Under the pieces are notes generated by a model. That model was given only the letters and a program-made list of their open reading frames with translations, made no database searches and had not been told where the DNA came from. Made by a program: the position numbers and the translations under genes. DNA of 19,603 bases from Theodoxus fluviatilis (taxonomy: Eukaryota; Mollusca; Gastropoda; Cycloneritida; Neritidae): contig JAWQFJ010018910.1 of the NCBI GenBank assembly GCA_034096865.1, positions 1 to 19,603 on the forward strand, read 5' to 3'. This document shows, piece by piece, positions 1 to 10,152 of this stretch (position 1 is the first letter of the stretch; each line of letters opens with the position of its first letter).

Positions 1-160
1 TGTGTTTGAGAAAGTCTGTGTGCATGCATGCATGCATACATGTGTATATGTTGAGGACGTCTATGTGACTTTAGCATTAAGTACTAGCATTTCCTGCAGA
101 TGAATGAACGACACAGTAATACCCTTTCCTACACTGATTGTGGTGTGTTGTTTTTTGCAG

Positions 161-232
161 CCACAAGACAGGCATCAGCCGGTCCCTCTCGGCAGCCTCC
201 GTCAGAGGCCCTTGAAGCAGCCAGCCTGAGAG
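161..232 (+). CDS. candidate internal coding exon (protein unknown)
   Basis: A strong acceptor-like tract (a T-run ending in TTTTTTGCAG at 160) precedes this 72-nt block, and a donor-like GGTAAAT follows it (GT at 233-234). Only the frame that skips the first two bases is open. It reads 23 codons rich in Ala, Ser, Pro and Arg (for example [13 protein letters not shown]) and leaves one base over. The next candidate exon, at 1238, starts with two bases that complete that codon, so splicing would keep the frame open. The composition suggests a disordered linker. I do not recognise the protein. Both splice sites and the phase match are seen directly; that this is a real exon is inference, since short open blocks between splice-like sites arise by chance. 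Confidence 0.3.
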
Positions 233-320
233 GTAAATGTAGGCATGTGTACCTATTCCTTGTTTCTGCAATGAATGCCTACGTATCCATAGCCTCACTG
301 ATGCTATTCGCCGCATCATT

Positions 321-361
321 TCTCTCTCTCTCTCTCTCTCTCTCTGCTTCTCTGCGAGTCA

Positions 362-399
<38 letters not shown>

Positions 400-438
400 G
401 TGGGTCTCGCTCTCTCTCTCTCTCTGCCTCTCTGCGAG

Positions 439-489
<51 letters not shown>

Positions 490-524
490 CTCTGCGAGTC
501 TCTCTCTCTCTCTCGCTCTCTCGG

Positions 525-567
<43 letters not shown>

Positions 568-586
568 GCGAGTCTCTCTCTCTGCG

Positions 587-630
<44 letters not shown>

Positions 631-712
631 GCTCTCTCTCGCTCTCTCTCTCTCTCGCTCTCTCGGTCTCGCTCTCTCTCCCTCTCTCGCTCTCTCTCTG
701 CCTCTCTGCGAG

Positions 713-751
<39 letters not shown>

Positions 752-754
752 GTC

Positions 755-785
<31 letters not shown>

Positions 786-806
786 GTCTGTCTTTGTCTC
801 TCTCTC

Positions 807-862
<56 letters not shown>

Positions 863-867
863 TCTCT
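321..867. repeat. (TC)n microsatellite block
   Basis: This is about 550 bases of CT dinucleotide repeat. It is interrupted by recurring short phrases such as CTGCGAGTC, CTCGGTCTCG and CTGTCTGT. The phrase GCCTCTGCGAGTC-like returns several times at irregular spacing, so interrupted blocks have themselves been duplicated. Frames across it are open only because TCTCTC encodes Ser-Leu on one strand and Arg-Glu on the other. It is a strong mirror-type polypyrimidine tract. Confidence 0.97.
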
Positions 868-1009
868 CACACACACACACATATACATCCACATACACAC
901 ACAATCGCACACAGACAGACACACACACACACACACACACATTCACGTACACACACATATACACACACACACACATAAACACCCTCACACACACACAGAC
1001 ACACAGCCA

Positions 1010-1053
<44 letters not shown>
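868..1053. repeat. (CA)n microsatellite block
   Basis: This (CA)n tract directly abuts the (TC)n block and has scattered AT, CG and AG interruptions. Its last 40 or so bases are uninterrupted. It is alternating purine-pyrimidine DNA with Z-DNA potential. Confidence 0.97.
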
Positions 1054-1055
<2 letters not shown>

Positions 1056-1237
1056 AGTTCCACTGACGACACTGAATCTGTTGATTTTGTTGTTTAGCTC
1101 AGCTCCATTGAACTGGAGTAAGGTGTAACGTTTCTGCAATACGGAAGCATGTGGTTCGACAATCTGGTTTTCACTGGATCTTTGATAAGGTAAAGGTGAA
1201 GGTGATCTTTTTTATATTGCGACTTTTTCACCCACAG

Positions 1238-1413
1238 ATGGATGCTCAAACGGCACACATTTATACCCTGGTCATCGGGCTATCTCTTTGTATCACTCCA
1301 ACACCATCTCAACTCTCTGGAAAGCATACAACCAGGCTGAGGATGAACGTGCCAAAGTCATCTTTCACAATCTTCCAACTCAGCCCTCACAAGTGTCGTC
1401 ACTCTGGAAGTAG
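1238..1413 (+). CDS. candidate terminal coding exon (protein unknown)
   Basis: A good acceptor (a T-rich stretch, then CCCACAG ending at 1237) leads into this block. Taking the first two bases as completing the previous codon, the frame reads 57 codons to a TAG at 1411-1413. The translation has varied, protein-like composition: NGTH (a possible N-glycosylation sequon), two Trp, and an Asp/Glu/Lys-rich stretch TLWKAYNQAEDERAKVIF. This is unlike the surrounding simple sequence. The phase agrees with the candidate exon at 161-232. I do not recognise the family. A second frame from the ATG at 1238 is open for 99 codons to 1537 but looks less protein-like. The last exon of a gene lying mainly upstream of the window is a reasonable reading; an exon of a decayed gene is equally possible. 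Confidence 0.35.
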
Positions 1414-2135
1414 CAGCACTTTCCCAACTCCCCTGAGACAGGAGTGGTTTGCGCTTGGGTGGCGAAGGCAGCTTCGGTTTTTCTATGCTCCACCTGCATC
1501 TGTGTCTGCAGTGAACCCCACAGTCAATGTCTGGTGACCAAGGGTCTCGCTGCTTCTCTTTGGCAAGTTTTTGGAGTGAAGCTGCTTTGGATACAAGCAT
1601 AGACAGATGAGCAGTCGGACACTTGGTCATCAGACGTTGACTTTCGAGTTTACCCAGTCCCACCCTGGCGCTTCAGGTTGTCGTCTTCAGTGAAGAACGG
1701 CAGAACGGTTCCTTCCCGTTTTAGACAAACATTGAAGGAAAGGGAAGTTTCTGTAAATACTTTTATTTTGCTCTGGCACGTCGTAGACATTAAACCAACA
1801 TTATTAAGATATAAGGTTCCGTCCCCTAATCAACACGAAATGAGTCTTCTCTGACATTTTGTGATCTTTGTACAATTAATTTAACAATGATGTATCAAAG
1901 ACATTTTAATCAGACATTTTAATCATGAGTAATGGAATGTGAAACTTGGCAGGTAGTAAGAATACACATTTTCAAATCCACCTTTAAAAATTCACGGGGT
2001 GCGTCCATAGCAACCTCTCATTAAATAAAAAACTCTATATTTTTGCCATATTTTGTCGCATTCTGTTCGTTTTCCATTTATAAATGTCAATAGAAAACTG
2101 TCTGAAGAGGTAGAAAGAGATCTTCCATGAGCTGA
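1414..2135. other. anonymous AT-rich sequence, possible 3' UTR
   Basis: No supported coding region is seen. Poly(A)-signal-like words occur at 1789-1794 (ATTAAA) and 2024-2029 (AATAAA). If the exon ending at 1413 is real, this could be its 3' untranslated region. The two signals are too common in AT-rich DNA to be evidence on their own. Confidence 0.3.
2024..2029 (+). terminator. possible polyadenylation signal AATAAA
   Basis: A canonical AATAAA lies about 610 bases after the candidate stop at 1413 in an AT-rich stretch. It is a weak call, depending on the upstream exon being real. Confidence 0.2.
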
Positions 2136-2408
2136 CAGGCGGGTTTCCCAGACTATGGAATTCCAATCCGAAGCCTGTATAATTTTCAAGTGATGGCAGT
2201 AACCACACTGGAGGCGGTATCAACATTCGGACAAAAAAGGCGGGCAGCGTCTGGTTTGGGAAGCGGACTTCTCACGAGAACTGACTGATCGGACGTCGTG
2301 TGTGATCACAGCGATCGCTTTAAAACAGACCGGAAGTGCCTTTTGGATTGCTTTGGATTGCTTTGGATTGCTTTGGATTGCATATCCATGGTCTTGGAAA
2401 CCCGCCTG
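2136..2408. repeat. small inverted repeat, possible miniature element
   Basis: The 23-base block at 2136-2158 (starting CAGGCGGGTTTCC) matches in reverse complement the block at 2386-2408 (ending GGAAACCCGCCTG), with two mismatches. The termini enclose about 230 bases with no coding potential. This could be a non-autonomous element with short terminal inverted repeats. I do not see a clear target-site duplication, so mobility is unproven. Confidence 0.4.
2342..2381. repeat. 10-bp tandem repeat, four copies
   Basis: Four perfect consecutive copies of TTTGGATTGC lie just inside the right end of the 2136-2408 inverted repeat. Confidence 0.95.
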
Positions 2409-3128
2409 AAACTTGGTTGTCGCGTGGAGCTCGAGCCTGGCGTTGGGGCCAAAGTACCGCATTTAGCGTGACTTGGATCTTTTCCTGCTATCCAGTAATG
2501 CAGCTGCATGATAAGAAATTCCCTTTTTAATGTCACTTACCGTCTATATTCAGGCTGTATGTCTGTACAGGTTTTATTTTGGTTTGGTGTTTTGCACCGA
2601 ATATATACCCTCAAACTTTGCATCAGAATCATAATCTGTCTTGACGTTGATCCTCACTTCGATTTCTGCGCTGTATCTCAACATTGGTAAGTACGTATGT
2701 AGGTCTCAAAGCTTGGAAGGGGAAAAAAACCATGTAGTTGATTTAAAAAAAGACAGAAATGTATCAATAAAGCAAAAACAATTGAAACAAAATAAAATAT
2801 TGAAGAAAGGGAAAAGAAACAGGAATGGCTCTCGCCTCTCAGCCTTCGTAATGCCAAATCAGTGGCGATGAGATGGGGTATTGCGAAAACAACAACCACC
2901 CAAAAAGTACAAAACGAAAGACAACAAAAATAACTCAAACCTCAACGTATGCAAGGAGGGACCGGCCTGCGAGGTGGAGGACGGTCAAGCGGCAGTTGAC
3001 CATTGGGAGCAGGCGGCGTGGAAATGGCTCTCTGCAAGGACTGGCCCCCAAAGAGGTGCAAATGTGCGGACCAATTTTGTGGGGGGAAAGTTCTACCACT
3101 CCATACCCACCTGGGGGCTGACGCTTCT
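2409..3128. other. anonymous sequence, no supported gene
   Basis: The first half is AT-rich, with a good isolated donor-like word (TTGGTAAGTAC, GT at 2687). An A-rich stretch at 2720-2830 contains AATAAA words. From about 2955 to 3120 the composition becomes GC-richer. One + frame there reads through a Trp/Ala-containing stretch (for example HWEQAAWKWLSAR) that looks somewhat protein-like but runs straight into the purine tract. I cannot assign it. Confidence 0.3.
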
Positions 3129-4269
3129 TGGGGAGAGGGAAGAGGGAGGAAGGTGGAGAGAGGAGGGAAGAGGGAGGAGGGAAGAGGGAAGAAGGAGGAG
3201 GAACAGGCAGTAGGAAAGAGGGAGGAGGGTAGAGGGAGGAGGAAAGAGGGAGGAGGGAGGAGGGAGGAGGAAGGAGGGAGGAAGAAGGAGGAAAGAGAGA
3301 CGGGAGAAGAGGGAGGAGGGAAGACGGAAGAGGAAAGAGGCAGGAGGAAAGAGGGAGGAGGAAAGAGACAGAAGGAAAGAGGGAGGAGGGAAGAGGCAGA
3401 AGGGAAGAGGCAGAAGGAAAGAAGAAGGAGGAAGAGAGAAGAGGGAGGGGGAAGATGGAGGAGGGAAAATGCAGGAGGAAAGAGGGAGGAAGGAAAAGGG
3501 AAAAGAGTAGAGAAGAGGGAGGAGGGAAAAAGGAGGAGAGAAAATGCAGAAGGAAAGAGAGAAGAGAGAAAAGGGAAGAGGGAGGAAGGAAGAGGAACAA
3601 GGGAGGAGAGAAGAGGAAGGAGGGAAGAGAGAGAAGGGACAAGGGAGGAAGGAAGAGGGGGGAGGGAAGAGGGGGGAGAGAAGAGAGAGGATAGAAAATG
3701 GAAGAGGGAGGAGAGAAGAGAGAGGAGGGAAGAGCGAGGAGAGAAGAGGGAGGAGGAAAGATGGAAGAGAGAGGAGGGAAGAGTGAGGAGGGAAAAGGGA
3801 AGCGGTAATAAGGAGGAGGGAAGAGGGAGGAGGAAAGAGGGAGGAGAAAAAAGAGAGGAGAAAAGAGGGAAGAGCGAGGAGGGAAGAGGGAATAGCGAGG
3901 AGAAAAAAGGGAAGAGGGAAGGAGGATGAAAGAGGGAGGAGGAAAGAGGGAGGAGAGAAGAGGGAAGAGGGAGAAGAGAAAAGGGAAGAGGGAAGAAGGA
4001 GGAGGGAAGAGGGAGGAGAGAAGAGGGAGGAGGAAAGAGGGAAGAAGGAGGAGGGAAGAGGGAGGAGGGAAGAGGGAGGAGAGAAGAGGCAGGAGGAAAG
4101 AGGGAGGAGGGAGGAGGGAAGAGGGAGGAGGAAAGAGGGAAGAGGGAGGAGGGAAGAGGGAGGAGAGAAGAGGGAGGAGAGAAGAGGGAAGAGTGAAGAA
4201 GGAGGACGGAGGAGGGAGGACGGAGGAGGGAAGAGGGAGGAGAGAAGAGGGAGGAGAGAAGAGGCAGGC
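3129..4269 (+). repeat. 1.1-kb polypurine (G/A) tract
   Basis: About 1,140 bases of the + strand are almost entirely G and A. They are built from irregular phrases such as GGGAAGAGGGAGGA and GGAGAGAAGAGG, with isolated C or T bases every few tens of positions. Open frames on both strands (Arg/Lys/Glu/Gly on +, Pro/Ser/Leu on -) are composition artefacts. Long mirror-symmetric homopurine-homopyrimidine DNA is known to form intramolecular triplexes (H-DNA) and to be length-unstable. The GGG spacing also gives scattered G-quadruplex-like clusters. Confidence 0.96.
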
Positions 4270-4416
4270 AACGTTGGTTTGACGTGGCGAGGAAGCAGCA
4301 GCAGCCGTGAGTGAACAAGGGCCGACAAAATCAGCAAACATTAAACTCCATTCAGTCCATGCTGGAGGGTCAGCAGTGATGTGGCTGACACTGAAACAGT
4401 CCTATTCTTTCTGCAG

Positions 4417-4465
4417 TCCCCATTGGTGCTGCTGCTGTGAGTACAGAAACTCCATCTGCAGGGAG
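4417..4465 (+). CDS. speculative small exon
   Basis: A pyrimidine-rich acceptor (CCTATTCTTTCTGCAG, ending 4416) and a donor (GGGAG followed by GTAGGT, GT at 4466) bound 49 bases. The frame skipping two bases is open and reads Ala/Ser/Thr-rich residues (PIGAAAVSTETPSAGR). A competing donor GTGAGT lies inside at 4437. There is no partner exon nearby, so it is weak. Confidence 0.15.
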
Positions 4466-4739
4466 GTAGGTCCCTTTCGTTTGCTTCAGGAAATGATACA
4501 GGTAGAGAAGGCCGGCTGAAAAATATTGCGTGCTGTTGCTAAAAGTTAATATTGTGCGATGAAAATCCACGAATTGATTGGAAAAAGCCATAATGTTGAG
4601 TGTACAAGCAATATATAGTAAGAAACTATTTGGTGGGTAACAAATAAATAATTTTACGTACGGAAGGTTGTCTCGAATGTGTTTTGACATAAAGTGAATG
4701 TTCAAGATTTACTTGGTGCTGTCCGAAACTAGAAGCTCA
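4466..4739. other. anonymous AT-rich spacer
   Basis: AT-rich sequence with AATAAATAA near 4641. No gene or RNA is seen. Confidence 0.4.
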
Positions 4740-5191
4740 AAGTCACACATACACACAGAAACACACATAGTCACACGAAAACACATTTCACAAGTACCTT
4801 TTCAGCTCACGCGCGAGTACACACAAATACAGGTATACGTGCACAACAATTCACAAACAGCTACACTTGCATCTGCACCTGCACACACACATACACACAC
4901 ATACACACGAGCGCGCGCACACACACACACCAGCACGCACACACACGCGCATGCACACACTTACACACACGCGCATGCACGCACACACACGCACACATAC
5001 ATACATGCAGACAGATGCGCGCTCGGGCACGCGCGGACACACAGTAATTCATAAATATCTACCCTTGCATGCATGCACAAAAGTACAGGAATACACAGAC
5101 GCACACATAACAAGTCACGAACACTTACACCTGCTCACACACACGCACGCACGCACGCACGCACGCACACACACATTAACACAAACACAAG

Positions 5192-5232
<41 letters not shown>

Positions 5233-5383
5233 ACACAAACAAAACACACACACATACACACACAAACACACACACACACACACACACAAACACACACATG
5301 CACACATAAACATAAGCACACACGCACACACACACATACACATACACACACAAACACACACACACACACGCACACAACTTCTT
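4740..5383. repeat. (CA)n-rich block with CG-alternating and (CACG)n patches
   Basis: This is an interrupted (CA)n array of about 640 bases. It includes a GAGCGCGCGCACACAC stretch near 4909, (ACGC)n at about 5143-5168, and a (TC)n insert at 5193-5231. The alternating purine-pyrimidine runs, especially the CG/CA mixture, are good Z-DNA candidates. Frames through it are His-Thr or Cys-Val artefacts. Confidence 0.95.
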
Positions 5384-5626
5384 CACACCCAGACATGGCG
5401 TCATAACAGTCTTGGCGCGGTCCCTGACTCGTCGTCTGCTAGAATCAATAGGGCTTGATGTGAGGCCAGGTTTGGAGGGCGTAGACTGGATTTCAAACAG
5501 CGCCAAACCAGGCAAAACACAGGCTGCCCCCACGCGGCAAGGCCAGACATAGTCAAGGGAGGCAATCGAGGAGTTAGCACCGGGCCTGGCGGCCCCGGAT
5601 CGCATCAAGGGGAAGTAATCGTGTTG
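5384..5626. other. unique sequence just outside the left arm
   Basis: GC-balanced sequence with no recognised gene. Whether the inverted repeat extends into it cannot be told, because the right arm is cut by the window end. Confidence 0.4.
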
Positions 5627-8060
<2,434 letters not shown>

Positions 8061-8089
8061 GGTATAAAGGAAAGCTGTATTATTCCTCC
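8061..8089 (+). repeat. 29-bp direct repeat, copy 1 (LINE 5' flank)
   Basis: The block starting GGTATAAAGGAAAGCT and ending TATTATTCCTCC recurs at 8501-8529 with one mismatch, bracketing the LINE fragment. Only the last 11 bases (ATTATTCCTCC) are shared by both flanks in the right arm, so those are the likely original target-site duplication. Confidence 0.9.
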
Positions 8090-8500
8090 GACGGCCGAAT
8101 ACCCAAAGATGTGCTGTACTGCGAGCTCGCCACGGGATCCAGACCTGCAGGAAGACATCTCCTCCGCTAAAAGGACGTTTGTAAACGTGACATGACGGCG
8201 GGAGGCATCAACCCAGCAGACTGGGAAACGGTGGCCGCTGACCGCAACAGCTGAAGACACGCCGTCAAGACTGGCATCCAGGCCAGCGAGAGGAGGAGAC
8301 GGGAGCAGTGGGAGGAGAGGAGAGAACACAGACGACAGACGATAGCGTCGGCATCTACAGAGCCACGCCAAGACTTCACTTGCGACAAGTGCAACAGAGC
8401 ATGCGGCTCAAGGATCGGGCTCTACAGCCACAGAGTACGCTGCCGCTCAACCCCGGACTGACCAAACCTGGCGCACACTCCATGGTCTCACGAGACTGAC
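8090..8500 (+). mobile_element. 5'-truncated LINE fragment, 3' end of ORF2 with Cys/His finger (left arm)
   Basis: One frame from 8090 to the TGA at 8459-8461 translates as the C-terminal tail of a non-LTR retrotransposon ORF2. It shows PKDVLYCELATGSRPAGR near the start, KDVCKRDM, then ADWETVAADRN, a charged Arg/Glu-rich stretch, and a finger of the form C-x2-C-x12-H-x3-C (TCDKCNRACGSRIGLYSHRVRC region). Two in-frame stops inside it (about codons 23 and 51) show it is dead. No reverse transcriptase or endonuclease domain is present, so it is a 3'-end insertion, as expected from incomplete reverse transcription. The expected tail after TCTCACGAGACTGACGG is missing here, replaced by a copy of the 5' flank. 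Family knowledge: such tails are common in lophotrochozoan LINEs. I do not assign a clade. Confidence 0.85.
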
Positions 8501-8529
8501 GGTATAAAGGAAAGCTCTATTATTCCTCC
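8501..8529 (+). repeat. 29-bp direct repeat, copy 2 (LINE 3' flank, left arm only)
   Basis: This copy of the 8061-8089 block replaces the LINE tail. The right arm has GATGCCAACA at the same place, so the copy is left-arm specific. Confidence 0.88.
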
Positions 8530-8756
8530 ATGCATTGCAAGCTTGCATAGGTGACATCAAACATAAGGAAAATTGCTGGCAATTTACAAAAAGGTATGTT
8601 GCAAATCATTGACCAGGGCTTCCCTCTAGAGTCCATGCTGCTCGGCTAGAAGGACCACGCCACAGATTCCTCAGCATTATTTCGAAAGACTTCACACTCA
8701 GGAGTAAACAGACTCCACTGCGACAGTCATCGCGTGAAGATAGGTCAGGGAGACAA

Positions 8757-9024
8757 CGTCACTTCCGGAGAAAGCTGGAAGATAAGTGGGCTGACGTCTA
8801 TGACTGTCCTTGTCTTTCCAGCGCACAGGGGGCTAGTGCGCATGTGTGAATGGGCTACTTCCTGTGGGTATGCGATGAGAGTGGCGCGACTCATTGGCAC
8901 TTGAGGGAGGGAAGTGGAGTTGCGAGCTCCGAGAGGGTGAGGTGGATTGGTCAGTTCCTGTGTGGAAGTGGCCAGCACCTTCCGTCTTCCTGCCCGCTAT
9001 GCCTGGTCAGGACCGATTGGCCAC
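8757..9024. promoter_or_regulatory. promoter-like island, left arm
   Basis: A cluster of motifs typical of animal housekeeping promoters is visible. There is an ETS-CRE-like composite CGTCACTTCCGG at 8758-8769, TGACGTC at 8792-8798, another ETS-like ACTTCCTG near 8858, and inverted CCAAT boxes (ATTGG) at 8893, 8946 and 9016. A fourth ATTGG lies at 9320. GCGCATGTG near 8838 resembles half an NRF1 site. The CCAAT spacings (53 and 70 bases) are the same in the right arm. No transcript start or attached gene is visible, so activity is inference. Short motifs also occur by chance. Confidence 0.35.
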
Positions 9025-9984
9025 AATACATTTCTGATAGCCGTGTCCGGATTATCAGCCGTCTCCATTAGGAGTATACAATGATGTAGTAACCATGGTG
9101 ATGTTCCGTAGATCTTGCAGAATGAAGTTTAAATGCAAAGCACTAAATGACACAATTTATTTGATCAGTCAGTGGACGAAGATCGCTGCCTGCAAAATTT
9201 GAAATAATCACTCAACGCACTACAAACCATGTCTTTGAATAGCTCGTAAAAGAAATCAATAGCTGCATATTCTACCGCATTTGCGCCCCAGGTGCATGAG
9301 ACAAGAGATGCCCTTTGCGATTGGCTGGTTCTGCACGCTTGCTGTCTCATGTTAGAGCGTCTCACCTCACTCGAATGATGATTTGCACGCTACCCTGGAT
9401 TCACATTGCAGCGATCCATCAAACCTTTACCTTGAATAAGACTACTTTTTAAAAGTTGCAAATGTTGACGCGGACGTACATGAAACATTTAACAGTCCCA
9501 CTGCAATCAGTGTGCTCAAAGCGTTGTCCTTCTTACTCTTTGGTGGATGTGATAAGGACTGTGTCAGCAATCATGCTGGGGAAAACAAAGATGGAGATCC
9601 AGTCTGAAAAAGAGTCAAAAAAGGGAGTTAAGTGGTGGAAGGTTGAGAGGTTACTGGGGAAGGCTACAGGATAAGAACAGATGCCAGATTAGGCGCGAAA
9701 ATACACAGGTCAAAACACGTTTCCCGTCCATTCAAGGAAACACATGAAGTTGTCTGAAAAAAAGTATCCCTGTACAGCTTGAGCCCAGCGCAATGCTCCA
9801 GGGTAAATCTCGCCATCTCTCCCCACCTTTAGATCAAAGCGCCTCGCGGGAGCTATCTCGCTCTCAATCTCAGCCGTGCGCTCCCACACACGGCCTCCAG
9901 CCTTTTAGAATGGCTATGCTGTATGACTGTACCATATTGCCCGTCTGTGTGTGATTGCTCTTTCCAGCACCAGTCTCTGTGCTT
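9025..9984. other. anonymous sequence, mosaic identity between arms
   Basis: No recognised gene. A frame at 9456-9674 (72 codons, ATG at 9462; Lys-rich, with KKGVKWWKVERLLGKATG at its end) is identical in both arms, while sequence just outside it (9165-9440) differs by about 4 percent. I found no domain in it. The identity could be chance, conversion or constraint. Confidence 0.45.
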
Positions 9985-10152
9985 ATCTACAGCAAAGCCT
10001 ATACGCGTGATTATCTACAGCAAAGCGTATCTGTGTGATTATCTACAGCAAAGCCTATCTGTGTGATTATCTACAGCAAAGCCTATTTGTGTGACTGTCT
10101 ACAGCAAAGCCTGTCTGGGTGACTGTCTACAGCAAACCCTGTCTGTGTGAAT
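9985..10152 (+). repeat. 28-bp tandem repeat, six copies (left arm)
   Basis: The word ATCTACAGC or GTCTACAGC starts at 9985, 10013, 10041, 10069, 10097 and 10125, an exact 28-base period. The unit is TCTACAGCAAAGCCTATCTG followed by TGTGATTA or similar. Its second half (CTGTCTGTGTGA-T) is shared with the 27-bp repeat that begins at 10153, so the two arrays are related. Confidence 0.96.

Larger units (their letters stand above)
233..1237 (+). other. candidate intron containing long microsatellites
   Basis: This interval runs from a GTAAAT donor to a pyrimidine-rich acceptor ending in CCCACAG at 1237. About 730 of its 1005 bases are (TC)n and (CA)n. It is an intron only if the flanking candidate exons are real. 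Confidence 0.28.

Noticed and set aside
100..1139. Ser-Leu, Arg-Glu, Cys-Val and His-Thr repeat frames
   Set aside because: Direct translations of (TC)n and (CA)n.
2935..4341. Pro/Ser/Leu-rich frames up to 468 codons, and Arg/Glu-rich ones on the other strand
   Set aside because: Composition artefact of the purine tract; three overlapping frames are open simultaneously.
8308..8499. 63-codon frame overlapping the LINE fragment
   Set aside because: It is a shadow of the ORF2 tail; the frame with the Cys/His finger is the meaningful one.
9456..9674. 72-codon frame identical in both arms as a gene
   Set aside because: No domain or supported splice or promoter context, and the identity may reflect recent conversion; kept only as an observation.
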